Assembly: GCF_900096565.1 (NCBI RefSeq)
Contig: NZ_FMYP01000018.1
Coordinates: 1-32,174 of the forward strand
DNA length: 32,174 nt
Reading direction: 5' to 3'
Source of the DNA: Williamwhitmania taraxaci
GTDB taxonomy: Bacteria > Bacteroidota > Bacteroidia > Bacteroidales > Williamwhitmaniaceae
Part shown: piece by piece, positions 8,914 through 18,692 of the stretch
Position numbering within the stretch: position 1 is the first letter of the stretch
Layout: each line of letters opens with the position of its first letter
Notes under the pieces: model-generated
Database searches by the model: none
What the model was told of the DNA's origin: nothing
The model's input: the letters and a program-made list of their open reading frames with translations, nothing else
Translations under genes and position numbers: made by a program

Positions 8914-10299
8914 ATGGATTCTAAAACGGGAAAGAGAAAATATACGCTTTCATTTCTTTATCGAGTATTCTGCTGGTGTTCTGGAGCAAGATTGTATCTA
9001 CTCGAACGGTGCCCTTCTGACCTGAATAAGTATCTAGGCATTGGAGCAATTATTTTCATGACCGGTGTAATGGCTTCTCTTTCCGGTGGGTATGCTATTT
9101 TTACAATATTTAGGAGTTATCCAATCGCGATTGCTTTCGGATTACTATGGGGAACTCTTATATTCTTTTTGGACTTCTTTCTTGTTTCGAGCCTAAAAAA
9201 GCAAGAGTTTATAAAACTTGAATTGCCCTTTGCATTACCCCGATTTGTATTAGCGCTGCTTATTGCGGTTGTTATTTCGAAACCAATTGAACTCAAACTC
9301 TTTGAGCGGGAAATTAATGTTGAGATCGAAACCATGCGATCGGAAAAAAACATGGAGTTCTCCCGTATTGTAGGTCAGGAGTTCGGGGATATCGATCAGC
9401 TCCTCAAGGAAAGTGAATCATTAAAAAAAGAGATTGAAGGAAAGCAGGAGTTGCGGAATAAACTTTTCAACTTAGTTATTGCCGAAGCCGAAGGCCAAAG
9501 TCCTACAAATAGAATTGGTAAGGGACCTGTATATGCCGAAAAAAGACAAGAGTTTAATGTTTCTGATAAGGATCTTTCGGAAACAAAGGTGAGGAATTTC
9601 AAACTGATAGAGCAGAATAATCTTCGTATAACAGAACTCAAAGCATTACGTGATATGCGTAAGAGTGCAACCGCACAAGCTAGTTCCGAATCGGATGGTT
9701 TTTTAGCAAGACTGCAAGCGATGGCTAACATCAAGGATAGTAGCTTAATTGTAAGTATTACAAGTTGGTTTATTACTTTACTCTTCATTGTTATCGAATC
9801 GTCGCCCATCATTGCTAAACTGCTTTCGCGAAAAGGACCCTACGATTTTCTTTTGGAAGCAGAGGAGTTCTCTAAAGAGGCTGAGGCAAGTATGATAATT
9901 GAGAATATACGTTTCGGACACGAGGATAGCCTTGATGTTGACCGTGAAATAGCGCGCATTAAGTTCAAAAGCGAGATTGCCCTTCACTCGGAGTTTATTT
10001 CAAAAGAGGCTGACGTACGGCGTGAACTATTCAAACGGAGACTTAGTTCTATTGCCAATAAGGGAAATTTACCTTCTAGAGACTTAAAACTAGTTACTTC
10101 CGATCATGAAGTTGCCAATGATAGTTTGGATGAAGTACCTGCTGTGGCGTCGGTAAGCGAAAGTGTTCAGCAATTGCAGTCAAGTCCAAAGGATCCTGAT
10201 TTAGCAAATGGTGACGCAGTTGATAGTTATTCCGAAGTGGAATTTGATGGAAAGGATGCTCCTTCTACTCTCGGAGAAAAAAAAATGGCAAATAAGTAG
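8914..10299 (+). CDS. DUF4407 membrane protein with coiled coil
   Basis: A 461-residue inner-membrane protein. The N-terminus, with FCWCSGARLYLLERCPSDLN followed by KYLGIGAIIFMTGVMASLSG and FGLLWGTLIFFLDFFLVSS, is the signature of the DUF4407 family ('GA..-L-..CP.D..KY.GIG'). Membrane helices are predicted near 40-65, 69-88, 105-123 and 285-305. Between helices 3 and 4 lies a charged coiled coil of about 150 residues (ELKLFEREINVEIETMRSEK onward). The C-terminal 150 residues are charged, then Asp/Ser/Glu-rich and probably disordered. Its start follows cheB by 9 bp, so it is probably cotranscribed with the chemotaxis genes. The family has no established function; a role in signalling or envelope mechanics is only inferred from location. 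Confidence 0.85.
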   Translation: MDSKTGKRKYTLSFLYRVFCWCSGARLYLLERCPSDLNKYLGIGAIIFMTGVMASLSGGYAIFTIFRSYPIAIAFGLLWGTLIFFLDFFLVSSLKKQEFIKLELPFALPRFVLALLIAVVISKPIELKLFEREINVEIETMRSEKNMEFSRIVGQEFGDIDQLLKESESLKKEIEGKQELRNKLFNLVIAEAEGQSPTNRIGKGPVYAEKRQEFNVSDKDLSETKVRNFKLIEQNNLRITELKALRDMRKSATAQASSESDGFLARLQAMANIKDSSLIVSITSWFITLLFIVIESSPIIAKLLSRKGPYDFLLEAEEFSKEAEASMIIENIRFGHEDSLDVDREIARIKFKSEIALHSEFISKEADVRRELFKRRLSSIANKGNLPSRDLKLVTSDHEVANDSLDEVPAVASVSESVQQLQSSPKDPDLANGDAVDSYSEVEFDGKDAPSTLGEKKMANK

Positions 10300-10370
10300 G
10301 GCTAAGGCCCTTTAAAGTTGGAGCCAACGAAAAATTGCTTACTTTTAAGGGAATTTTTTTCTCGACGCAT

Positions 10371-12653
10371 ATGAGCAGCGAATTTTCCAAGGCAAAGGTT
10401 ATTAGGATCACTCTAAATGGAGTGCTGGCTGGTTTAGTATTTCTTTTAATGGCTTTTTTTATTGAAGCCTTTAGAACGGATAACTCCATATCCTTCAACG
10501 GACTAGTGAGTATTCACAAAGAAAATCCTCTCTTTATATTTTTCGATTTCTTTCCTGTTATTTTTGGAGTCTTGGCCTATTATTATGGCGGTAAGGTTGT
10601 CGGCCAATTATCTATTTCCGAATCGCTTATAGAGGAGGAGGAGTCTAGAAGTCGTAAACTATATCGCTTTGTGGAGCGGATCCGTAACGGTGAGATTGAT
10701 GCCGATTTCCATGCTGATGAGGATGATGTGCTTGGAAAAGCAATTGTTAATCTTCGAGATAACCTCAAGGCAAGCAAGGAGGAAGAAGCGCTCCGCAAAC
10801 AAGAGGATGAGCAGCGTGGATGGATGGCTGAAGGAATGGCCATGTTTGGCGAAATTCTTAGGGCCAACAACGATAATATGGCCGAACTTTCGTATTCCAT
10901 TATTAGCAACTTAGTAAAATATGTAAAGTCCGTTCAAGGGGGCTTTTATATCATCGAAGACAATGATGAGGAAAGTAAATATTTTCTTCTTACGGCCAGT
11001 TACGCCTATGAAAGAAGAAAGTATGCCGATAAACGCCTCGAATGGGGCGAAGGTATTGTTGGGGCTTGCGCTCTCGAAAAAGATACTATTCATCTAAAGA
11101 AAGTTCCTGCTGGATACCTCTCAATAACATCAGGCCTAGGCGAAGCAACTCCAGACAATCTCTTGATTGTGCCTCTTAAGGTAAACGACGAAGTACATGG
11201 CGTTATTGAAATAGCTTCGTTTAAACCATTTGAAGAATTTGAAATTGGTTTTATTGAGAAAGTTGCTGAAAGTATTGCTACTACGATTTCAAGTGTTAAA
11301 ATAAACATCCGAACGGCTCAACTTTTAGCTGAGTCGGGGGCTCGGGCTGAGGCAATGACTGAACAGGAGACCCAACTTCGGCAAAACATGGAGGAGTTGC
11401 AAGCTACCCAAGAGGAAGCTGCGCGTCAGGCCGAAAAATTTATTAGTTTCACTAATTCGGTTAATCACACCCTTATTCGAGCCGAATACGATACTGCTGG
11501 AATCCTACTCTATGCCAACACCCAGTTTCTTCATAAACTTGAGTATGTAAGCAATAGTGAGGTTGAAGGACAGCCAATATCGATGTTTGTAAATAAGAAG
11601 GATAGAATTTGGTTTGATGAACTATGGCAATCGTTAATTCGTGGGGGAAAACACTTTGAAGGCGATATGAAACTGGTTACACGCGATGGTAAAGATTTGT
11701 GGACCATTGCAACTTATACCTGTGTACGTAATGTCATGGGCGGTGTTGAGAAAATTCTATTTTTAGCCATTGATACTACTGAGCAGAAAAAGCAGAGCTT
11801 GGATCACGAAGGACAAATTAATGCACTCAACAGAAGTAGCCTTAAAGCCGAATTCTCCCCAACTGGTGACATATTGGATGCAAATGAAAAGTTCCTAGTC
11901 GCTTTGGGATATACATCCGTCGAAATTAAGACAAAAACGGTATTTGATTTCCCTCCTGATGTCGAGAAGAAATCATTAGAGAAAATATGGGATGATGTCA
12001 CCCATGGCATGCCTTTCGAAGGTGGCTTACGCTTTTTAATGAAAGAAGGAGAGGAGCGTTGGATCAGGGGCACATTCACTGCCGTGAACGACATGTATGA
12101 AGAGATTGCTAAAGTTGTCTTCATTGGGCACGATAGTACTCGAGAGAAACTCATGGAACTTGAGACTAAGCGCCAGACTGAGATATTAAGGATTCAGGAG
12201 GAACAGTTGCGTCAAAGTGAGGTGGAGTTGAGCCGAAAGTTACGCGAGGCAAGGGAAGAGGTAAAAACCCAATTCAAAGAAATTGAAAAGGTTAAAATCA
12301 GAAATGAAAAAACACTCGAAGGATTCCTTGATGTAGTAATTTCAATCGACCAAGATGGAACCATCGACTTTTTCAATAAGGCAGCAGAACAGCTGTTTGG
12401 TTATGACCGTAATGAAGTTTTAGGGAAAAACGTTCGTTTACTTTTCCCTGCTGATGCTGCTAAGCACGACGAATTTATTGCCAACTTTGTTGATCCTGAT
12501 AAACTGAAAATTGTTGGTGTTCGCAGGGAGATTACCATTACCAATAAGTTGGGTGATGAACTCGCGGTGTTGATCTTGCTTTCGGAAGCTCGGGTTGGAA
12601 AAGAGTATACCTATACTGCTTTCATTCAAAATATTTCTGTCGATCTGTTTTAA
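10371..12653 (+). CDS. Membrane-bound GAF and multi-PAS sensor protein without visible output domain
   Basis: A 760-residue sensor. Two membrane helices lie near residues 13-31 and 54-73 with a short loop outside. A charged linker (ESLIEEEESRSRKLYRFVER) with HAMP-like character follows. A GAF-type domain occupies about 160-310 (GGFYIIEDNDEE to GVIEIASFKPFEEFEIGFIE). A coiled coil with RQNMEELQATQEEAARQAEK leads into three PAS domains at about 365-480, 490-605 and 650-755; the third has the clear TIDFFNKAAEQLFGYDRNEV and GKNVRLLFPADAAKHDEFI. The protein stops after the last PAS, without kinase, GGDEF, EAL or methyl-accepting domain. I take ATG at 10371 as start; an upstream in-frame ATG at 10335 adds 12 residues of no recognisable character. 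It could pass signals to the kinase-like protein or CheA, which is inference. Confidence 0.85.
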   Translation: MSSEFSKAKVIRITLNGVLAGLVFLLMAFFIEAFRTDNSISFNGLVSIHKENPLFIFFDFFPVIFGVLAYYYGGKVVGQLSISESLIEEEESRSRKLYRFVERIRNGEIDADFHADEDDVLGKAIVNLRDNLKASKEEEALRKQEDEQRGWMAEGMAMFGEILRANNDNMAELSYSIISNLVKYVKSVQGGFYIIEDNDEESKYFLLTASYAYERRKYADKRLEWGEGIVGACALEKDTIHLKKVPAGYLSITSGLGEATPDNLLIVPLKVNDEVHGVIEIASFKPFEEFEIGFIEKVAESIATTISSVKINIRTAQLLAESGARAEAMTEQETQLRQNMEELQATQEEAARQAEKFISFTNSVNHTLIRAEYDTAGILLYANTQFLHKLEYVSNSEVEGQPISMFVNKKDRIWFDELWQSLIRGGKHFEGDMKLVTRDGKDLWTIATYTCVRNVMGGVEKILFLAIDTTEQKKQSLDHEGQINALNRSSLKAEFSPTGDILDANEKFLVALGYTSVEIKTKTVFDFPPDVEKKSLEKIWDDVTHGMPFEGGLRFLMKEGEERWIRGTFTAVNDMYEEIAKVVFIGHDSTREKLMELETKRQTEILRIQEEQLRQSEVELSRKLREAREEVKTQFKEIEKVKIRNEKTLEGFLDVVISIDQDGTIDFFNKAAEQLFGYDRNEVLGKNVRLLFPADAAKHDEFIANFVDPDKLKIVGVRREITITNKLGDELAVLILLSEARVGKEYTYTAFIQNISVDLF

Positions 12654-12670
12654 TTTTGTCATAATATTTT

Positions 12671-12711
12671 AAAGCCCCGAACGGAAAGTTTCATCAGTCG
12701 GGGCTTTTTTG
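12671..12711 (+). terminator. Intrinsic terminator after the GAF/PAS gene
   Basis: A perfect 10-bp stem, AAAGCCCCGA (12671-12680) with TCGGGGCTTT (12698-12707), 17-nt loop, then a run of T. It closes the chemotaxis cluster. Confidence 0.9.
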
Positions 12712-12712
12712 T

Positions 12713-12720
12713 TACCTTTG
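12713..12720 (+). promoter_or_regulatory. Probable -7 promoter box of dnaX
   Basis: TACCTTTG fits the Bacteroidetes -7 consensus TAnnTTTG, directly after the terminator and 26 bp before the dnaX ATG. I see no matching -33 TTG at 19-21 bp, so this rests on the -7 box and position only. Confidence 0.45.
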
Positions 12721-12746
12721 CGGGGCGTTGCAATTAATACTTTCAA

Positions 12747-14540
12747 ATGGATCACTTTATTGTTTCGGCACGAAAATACCGGCCTTCCACCTTCATCTCG
12801 GTTATTGGACAAACATCCATAACCACCACTCTTAAGAATGCCATCTTACGTAAGCATCTTGCGCAGGCATATCTTTTTTGTGGTTCTCGTGGCGTTGGAA
12901 AGACTACCTGTGCACGGATTTTTGCAAAGACAATTAATTGCTTAAACCTTACTGCTGATACGGAGCCATGTAATACTTGTGAATCGTGTAAGTCATTCAA
13001 CGAAAACCGTTCACTAAATATCCATGAACTCGACGCTGCCTCTAATAACTCAGTGGAGGATATTCGCACCCTCATTGAGAAGGTTCGTATTCCTCCACAA
13101 ATTGGTCGCTATAGCGTATATATTATCGATGAGGTTCACATGCTTTCAAATGCTGCTTTCAACGCATTTCTTAAGACATTGGAAGAACCACCGGCCCACG
13201 CTATTTTCATCCTAGCAACTACAGAAAAGCATAAAATAATTCCAACCATTCTTTCCCGATGCCAAATATTCGACTTCAATCGAATACGGGTAGAGGATAT
13301 GGTTCAGTTCTTAACCTATATTGCCAAGGAGGAGAATGTTTCAACTGAGGCCGATGCTCTCAATGTTATTGCGCAAAAGGCCGATGGTGCCATGCGCGAT
13401 GCTCTTTCGATTTTCGATCAGGTGGTTTCCTTTTCGGGGGATGCCATTACCTATCAAAAAGTCATAGAGAACTTAAATGTCCTCGATTACGAATATTTCT
13501 TTCGGCTTACCGACTTCTTTTTGCAAGGGAAGTATGCCGATGCCATGCTCCTCTACGATGAGATCTTATCGAAGGGTTTCGATGCCCATAACTTTATTAA
13601 AGGGTTGAGTGGACATTTTCGCGACTTGCTTATGTGCCGCGATGTTCGAACTATAACTTTGCTGGAGGTAGGTGCTTCTATAGCTACACGGTATCAGACT
13701 CAATCGGCAAACTGTGCTCCAGAATTTTTGTTCGAAGCACTCTCCATTTCGAGCAAATGCGATGCGGGGTATAAATCCAGTAGTAGCCCTCGATTACATG
13801 TTGAACTTGCATTAATTGAGCTGTGTAATATACTGGCTGAAAAAAAAAAATCTAGTTTAGCCGTTTCAGTTACAACTGCTGAGGAAAAAAAAACTAGTTA
13901 CGGTGATAATCCATTACCAGCCGCCTCTTTAGATCAAACAAAGCCTGCCGACTTGACACCCGACGTGCCGTTGGCTGAAATTCCTACACCGACTCCTGCC
14001 AAAAGGGCGCCTCTAAGCGGTTTGATTGGAGGTGGAGTTCCCAACACTTCAAGTTTTTCGATTAAGGGTGCATTAACTTCTAAGCCCGATGAAGTAGCCA
14101 GTGTGCCGGACGAAAAGGGTGAGGATGTTATAGATAATGATGATGAACAAGATACTGAATTAGTGGATTATGTTGAGAAGCCTGTTAAGAATGAGGATTT
14201 TCAACGGGTCTGGAAAAGTTATGCAGAGCGCATCAAGCAAAATAAGTTTCGACTCTACAATGCTATGTTAACTTTTGAACCTACCTTAGTCGACGGCTAT
14301 AAGGTGGAGTTTTTTGTTTCGAACAATCTTCAAAAAGAGGAAGTTGATAGTGTTTTTCACGAGTTACAATACTATCTTCGGAAGCACTTAAGCAATAGTA
14401 CACTTGAGTTGGTGGTCGAATTGGCTACGTCCGATCAAAAAACGCTCATTTATACTGCCGAAGATAAATACAAGTTTTTAAGTCAGAAAAATCAAGTCTT
14501 AGTAATGCTTCGGCAACAAATGAACCTTGATTTCGAATAA
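12747..14540 (+). CDS. dnaX: DNA polymerase III subunits gamma/tau
   Basis: DnaX is the ATPase of the clamp loader that places the beta sliding clamp on DNA at the replication fork. The 597-residue protein has Walker A GSRGVGKTT (46-54), the zinc-binding cysteines 65, 75, 78 and 81, Walker B IIDEVHML (D128-E129), the LKTLEEPP and FILATTEKHKII sensor segments, and the TILSRC motif that contacts the neighbouring subunit. Domains I-III run to about residue 365. A low-complexity Pro/Lys/Glu-rich linker and a tau-type C-terminal domain (about 485-597) follow. A run of eleven A (13840-13850) sits at the domain III end; a -1 shift gives TAG at 13853-13855 and a +1 shift gives TAG at 13858-13860, so slippage would yield a roughly 370-residue gamma-like product. 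A second A9 run is at 13885-13893. Confidence 0.96.
   Translation: MDHFIVSARKYRPSTFISVIGQTSITTTLKNAILRKHLAQAYLFCGSRGVGKTTCARIFAKTINCLNLTADTEPCNTCESCKSFNENRSLNIHELDAASNNSVEDIRTLIEKVRIPPQIGRYSVYIIDEVHMLSNAAFNAFLKTLEEPPAHAIFILATTEKHKIIPTILSRCQIFDFNRIRVEDMVQFLTYIAKEENVSTEADALNVIAQKADGAMRDALSIFDQVVSFSGDAITYQKVIENLNVLDYEYFFRLTDFFLQGKYADAMLLYDEILSKGFDAHNFIKGLSGHFRDLLMCRDVRTITLLEVGASIATRYQTQSANCAPEFLFEALSISSKCDAGYKSSSSPRLHVELALIELCNILAEKKKSSLAVSVTTAEEKKTSYGDNPLPAASLDQTKPADLTPDVPLAEIPTPTPAKRAPLSGLIGGGVPNTSSFSIKGALTSKPDEVASVPDEKGEDVIDNDDEQDTELVDYVEKPVKNEDFQRVWKSYAERIKQNKFRLYNAMLTFEPTLVDGYKVEFFVSNNLQKEEVDSVFHELQYYLRKHLSNSTLELVVELATSDQKTLIYTAEDKYKFLSQKNQVLVMLRQQMNLDFE
13840..13893 (+). promoter_or_regulatory. 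dnaX: Candidate slippage (recoding) site in dnaX
   Basis: A11 at 13840-13850 and A9 at 13885-13893. After the A11 run both alternative frames meet TAG (13853-13855 in -1, 13858-13860 in +1); after the A9 run the -1 frame meets TAG at 13895-13897. Known dnaX genes make the short gamma subunit by ribosomal frameshifting (E. coli) or transcriptional slippage at an A9 run (Thermus thermophilus). Use of this site here is inferred. Confidence 0.55.
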
Positions 14541-14577
14541 ATTGTTAATGAATTAGGTTTAACTTAAAACATATTTT

Positions 14578-15093
14578 ATGCTAACGAAAAAAATGGAAAG
14601 TGCTTTTAACGAGCAAGTAAATGCTGAGTTTTGGTCTGCATATCTTTACCTATCAATGTCTGCACACTTTTCAAGTGCAGGATTTCCTGGTGTTGCAAAC
14701 TGGATGCGTATTCAGGCTAAGGAGGAATCTACCCATGCTGCCAAGTTCTTCGACTATATTCTGGAGAGAGATGGTGCTGCAATACTAAAACCTATTGCTG
14801 CAGTTGAAAACAAATGGGAGAGCCCAATGAGTGCATTTGAAGAAGTGCTAAAACATGAGCAAAAGGTTACGTCGCTAATAAACAATCTTATGCACGTGGC
14901 GGTTGAAGAGAAGGATTTTGCATCTCAAAGTTTGCTTAAGTGGTTTATTGACGAACAAGTAGAAGAAGAAGCCAACGTGAAAGCAATTCTTGATTCACTA
15001 CGAATGGTTCAGGGCAACGGTAACGGAATGTATATGATCGATCGCGAACTAGCAACCCGTGTATTTGTCGATTCGACTGTAGCTGCTAAATAA
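14578..15093 (+). CDS. ftnA: Ferritin, iron-storage protein (FtnA type)
   Basis: A 171-residue cytoplasmic iron-storage protein that oxidises Fe(II) and stores the mineral in a 24-subunit shell. The four-helix-bundle sequence has the full set of ferroxidase residues: E17 (QVNAEFWSAYLYL), E50 and H53 (KEESTHAAKF), E94 (LKHEQKV), Q127 and E130 (DEQVEEE), in the same positions as in E. coli FtnA. It lacks the haem-binding Met pattern of bacterioferritin. Gene has its own terminator and 37-bp gap after dnaX; no Fur-type box was recognised. Confident identification. Confidence 0.95.
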   Translation: MLTKKMESAFNEQVNAEFWSAYLYLSMSAHFSSAGFPGVANWMRIQAKEESTHAAKFFDYILERDGAAILKPIAAVENKWESPMSAFEEVLKHEQKVTSLINNLMHVAVEEKDFASQSLLKWFIDEQVEEEANVKAILDSLRMVQGNGNGMYMIDRELATRVFVDSTVAAK

Positions 15094-15120
15094 AAAGGAA
15101 CGGTATTTGTAAAGATAATG

Positions 15121-15170
15121 CCGGCAAGGTTGAGCTTTTCATTCGAATTGCTCACCTGCCGGTTTTTTTA
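15121..15170 (+). terminator. Intrinsic terminator after ferritin gene
   Basis: A long imperfect stem, CCGGCAAGGTTGAGC (15121-15135) against GCTCACCTGCCGG (15150-15162), with two single-base bulges, followed by seven T. Confidence 0.88.
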
Positions 15171-15215
15171 TCCATGGTAAGGAGCAGCAAAGTTTTTTTG
15201 ATAGGAATATTCAGC

Positions 15216-15223
15216 TATTTTTG
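15216..15223 (+). promoter_or_regulatory. Possible -7 promoter box of secA
   Basis: TATTTTTG fits TAnnTTTG, 23 bp before the secA ATG. A TTTG at 15197-15200 is upstream but with a 15-bp gap rather than about 19, so the call is tentative. Confidence 0.35.
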
Positions 15224-15246
15224 TTGTTGGTTTTAAAAAGTATGAA

Positions 15247-18200
15247 ATGAGCGTTCTGGACACATTATTAAAGAGCTTTTTCGGCAGTAAATCCGATAGA
15301 GATATTAAAGAAGTTACTCCCACCTTGGAGAAGATCAAGGAAGTTTATAGCACCTTACAGGGGCTAAGCAACGATGAACTTCGAGCACGTAGTGTTGCCT
15401 TAAAGCAAACTATCCAGGAACGTGTCAGCCCAATTGAGTCTGAAATTTCGGAGCTAAAGCTTAAAATGGAGGACGACACCATTGCTTACCATGAAAAGGA
15501 AACTATATACAATCAGGTTGAAAAACTGACGAAAGATTTAGATGCCTCCATTGAAGTGGTACTCCTAGAAATTCTTCCTGAGGCATTTGCCGTGATGAAG
15601 GAGACTGCTCGCAGATTTAAGGAGAACTCCGAGATTGTGGTTACCGCCAATGATTTCGACCGAGATCTTGCTGCCACTAAAGATTTTGTGACGATTAGCG
15701 ATGGCAATGCAGTTTATAGCAACACCTGGATGGCCGGAGGAAACTCGGTTACTTGGGATATGGTGCACTACGACGTTCAGCTCATCGGGGGTGCCGTTCT
15801 TCATCAAGGGAAAATTGCCGAGATGGCTACTGGTGAAGGAAAAACTCTTGTGGCTACCTTACCTGTATTCTTGAATGCCCTTGTTGGAAAAGGGGTTCAT
15901 ATTGTTACCGTGAACGATTACCTTGCTCGACGCGACTCCGAGTGGATGGGACCTCTTTATATGTTCCATGGATTATCCGTTGATTGTATCGATAAGCATC
16001 AGCCAAACTCCGAAGCAAGACGCAAAGCATACAACTGTGATATCGCATTTGGAACCAACAATGAGTTTGGTTTCGATTATCTTCGCGATAACATGTCTCT
16101 CAGTCCCGAAGACCTAGTGCAGCGCAAGCACCACTATGCCATTGTCGATGAGGTCGATTCAGTTCTTATTGATGATGCTCGTACACCTCTTATTATATCG
16201 GGTCCTATTCCAAAGGGTGAAGATCAACTCTTCGAAGAGTTTAAGCCACCGGTAGAACGCATATACAATACCCAAAAAAACTTGGTTACTCAGCTTCTTG
16301 CTGATGCCCGTAGGCTCATAACCGAAGGTAAAACAGAGGAGGGTGGGCTCGTGCTTCTTCGTGCTCATAAGGGATTACCCAAGTATAAGCCTTTGATTAA
16401 GTTCTTATCGGAGCAAGGTAATAAGGCTTTATTGCTGAAAACGGAGAACTTCTACATGCAGGATAACAACAAAAACATGCATGTGGCAACCGATCCGCTC
16501 TATTTTATTATTGATGAGAAACAAAACTCCATCGAGTTAACCGATAATGGTATTGACCTCATTACTTCTTTTGTTACCGATTCGAAGTTCTTTATCCTAC
16601 CCGATATTGGAACTGAGATATCCGAAATTGAGAAGAACATCCTTGATCCACAGCAAAAGTTGCAGGAGAAAGATGCCCTTTTGGCCGATTATGCCATTAA
16701 GTCGGAACGTGTGCACACCGTGAATCAGCTGCTTAAGGCCTACTCGTTATTCGAGCGCGACGTTGAGTATGTTGTAATGGATAATAAAGTTAAAATTGTT
16801 GATGAGCAAACTGGCCGTATTCTAGATGGACGTCGCTATTCCGATGGGTTACACCAAGCAATTGAGGCTAAAGAAAAGGTAAAGGTCGAAGCTGCAACCC
16901 AAACATTTGCAACCGTTACACTTCAGAACTACTTCCGTATGTATCACAAGTTGGCGGGTATGACTGGTACTGCCGAAACGGAAGCGGGTGAGTTCTGGGA
17001 GATTTACAAGTTGGATGTGGTGGTAATTCCTACCAACATGCCAGCTACTAGAAAAGATAAGAACGACTTGGTATTCAAAACCAAACGTGAAAAATATAAT
17101 GCCGTTATCGACGAAATAGTTCGATTAACCGATATGGAGCGTCCTATCCTTGTGGGTACCACCTCTGTGGAAGTGAGCGAACTGCTTAGCCGAATGCTAA
17201 AACTGCGTGGGGTTAAGCACAATGTGTTGAATGCGAAACTTCACCAACGGGAGGCCGATATTGTGGCCGAAGCTGGTCGTCAGCGCACGGTTACCATTGC
17301 TACCAATATGGCTGGTCGTGGAACGGACATCAAGCTAACGCCAGAGGTTAAGTCCGCGGGTGGTTTGGCCATTATTGGTACCGAGCGTCATGAGTCGCGC
17401 CGTGTCGATAGGCAGCTGCGTGGTCGTGCCGGTCGTCAAGGTGATCCAGGTTCTTCCCAGTTCTTTGTCTCCCTAGAGGACGATTTGATGAGGTTGTTTG
17501 GATCCGATCGTATTGCTCGAATGATGGACAAGATGGGCCATAAGGAGGGCGATGCAATTGAACACTCCCTTATTTCCCGTTCCATTGAGCGCGCTCAAAA
17601 GAAGGTGGAAGAGAATAACTTTGGTATTCGTAAACGACTTCTGGAGTTCGATGATGTAATGAACTCGCAGCGCGAGGTTATCTATACTCGCCGACGTCAT
17701 GCCTTGTATGGCGAGCGTATTCAGGTTGATATTGCCAATATGTTTGCCGACCTTTCGGATACTATTATTAGTAGTTGCCATGGCAATATGGATTATGAGG
17801 AATTCAACCTAGAGTTGATCAGGACTGCTTCGCTAGAGGCTCCGTTTACGGAGAAGGAGTATCTTGAGAAAAAACCAGATGATCTAGCCGATAAGTTGTT
17901 TGATGCAATGCAGGAGTCCTACCTTAGAAAAATGGGAACCATTGCACAACAGGCATACCCTGTAATAAAGGATGTTTACGAAAAGCAAGGTGCTTCATAC
18001 GAAAATATTGTGGTGCCTATTTCCGATGGGAATAAGGTATTCCAGTGTGTGACTAACCTGAAGAAAACATACGAGACCCAAGGACGCGAATTAGTACGTT
18101 CGTTCAACAAGTCGGCCATTCTAGTTATGATTGATGATAACTGGAAAGAGCACCTCCGCGAGATGGACGAATTAAAACAGAGTGTTCAGAATGCTACCTA

Positions 18201-18531
18201 CGAGCAGAAGGATCCTTTGTTGATCTATAAGTTTGAATCATACAAACTCTTCCGTGATATGATTGAGCGTATCAACCGAGAAGTTACCTCGATGCTGCTT
18301 AAGGCCCACATTCCACTTCGTGATCCAGCTCCGGTAAAGGAGGCTGAGCAGCGTCGTAAGCTGGATATGAGTCGCTACCAAGCGTCACGTACCGACGATG
18401 TAAGCACCTCTGGTGAGGGCCCATCACGACCAAACCCTGTGCACGTTGAAAAGAAGGTGGGACGAAATGATCCCTGCCCTTGTGGTAGCGGAAAGAAGTA
18501 TAAAAGTTGTCACGGAGTTAATGAGAACTAA
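15247..18531 (+). CDS. secA: Preprotein translocase ATPase SecA
   Basis: SecA is the motor that uses ATP to push unfolded preproteins through SecYEG. At 1094 residues it is long, as usual in Bacteroidetes, which carry insertions relative to E. coli (901). Visible are the Q-motif region, Walker [16 protein letters not shown], the VNDYLARRD segment, [15 protein letters not shown], Walker [63 protein letters not shown], and [19 protein letters not shown]. The C-terminal zinc/SecB-binding motif is complete: C1077, C1079, C1088, H1089 in [19 protein letters not shown]. Single gene with its own terminator. Secure. Confidence 0.98.
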   Translation: MSVLDTLLKSFFGSKSDRDIKEVTPTLEKIKEVYSTLQGLSNDELRARSVALKQTIQERVSPIESEISELKLKMEDDTIAYHEKETIYNQVEKLTKDLDASIEVVLLEILPEAFAVMKETARRFKENSEIVVTANDFDRDLAATKDFVTISDGNAVYSNTWMAGGNSVTWDMVHYDVQLIGGAVLHQGKIAEMATGEGKTLVATLPVFLNALVGKGVHIVTVNDYLARRDSEWMGPLYMFHGLSVDCIDKHQPNSEARRKAYNCDIAFGTNNEFGFDYLRDNMSLSPEDLVQRKHHYAIVDEVDSVLIDDARTPLIISGPIPKGEDQLFEEFKPPVERIYNTQKNLVTQLLADARRLITEGKTEEGGLVLLRAHKGLPKYKPLIKFLSEQGNKALLLKTENFYMQDNNKNMHVATDPLYFIIDEKQNSIELTDNGIDLITSFVTDSKFFILPDIGTEISEIEKNILDPQQKLQEKDALLADYAIKSERVHTVNQLLKAYSLFERDVEYVVMDNKVKIVDEQTGRILDGRRYSDGLHQAIEAKEKVKVEAATQTFATVTLQNYFRMYHKLAGMTGTAETEAGEFWEIYKLDVVVIPTNMPATRKDKNDLVFKTKREKYNAVIDEIVRLTDMERPILVGTTSVEVSELLSRMLKLRGVKHNVLNAKLHQREADIVAEAGRQRTVTIATNMAGRGTDIKLTPEVKSAGGLAIIGTERHESRRVDRQLRGRAGRQGDPGSSQFFVSLEDDLMRLFGSDRIARMMDKMGHKEGDAIEHSLISRSIERAQKKVEENNFGIRKRLLEFDDVMNSQREVIYTRRRHALYGERIQVDIANMFADLSDTIISSCHGNMDYEEFNLELIRTASLEAPFTEKEYLEKKPDDLADKLFDAMQESYLRKMGTIAQQAYPVIKDVYEKQGASYENIVVPISDGNKVFQCVTNLKKTYETQGRELVRSFNKSAILVMIDDNWKEHLREMDELKQSVQNATYEQKDPLLIYKFESYKLFRDMIERINREVTSMLLKAHIPLRDPAPVKEAEQRRKLDMSRYQASRTDDVSTSGEGPSRPNPVHVEKKVGRNDPCPCGSGKKYKSCHGVNEN

Positions 18532-18563
18532 AAAAAGAGCGCCCCTAACGGGCGCTTTTTTTT
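18532..18563 (+). terminator. Intrinsic terminator after secA
   Basis: AGCGCCC (18538-18544), loop CTAAC, GGGCGCT (18550-18556), flanked by A-rich and T-rich runs. It could work in both directions. Confidence 0.9.
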
Positions 18564-18594
18564 GATATACTTCCGGATTTATAAACGAATGGGT

Positions 18595-18602
18595 TAACTT
18601 TG
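18595..18602 (+). promoter_or_regulatory. Possible -7 promoter box of argS
   Basis: TAACTTTG fits TAnnTTTG between the secA terminator and argS, 90 bp before the ATG. No -33 box at the right spacing was found. Confidence 0.35.
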
Positions 18603-18692
18603 CGCCTTTGGATTTAAACTCCCCTGCGATAATGTTGTGGAGCACAGCATGCGAGGCGTTTGTATAGTTTTTACTGAAATAGGATTATTACA

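Noticed and set aside
10298-10311. Small hairpin AGGGC-taag-GCCCT after the DUF4407 gene
   Set aside because: Only 5 bp and no T-run; too weak to call a terminator.
10335-10370. Upstream ATG for the GAF/PAS sensor gene
   Set aside because: Adds 12 residues without character; the ATG at 10371 gives a normal charged N-terminus before the first membrane helix.
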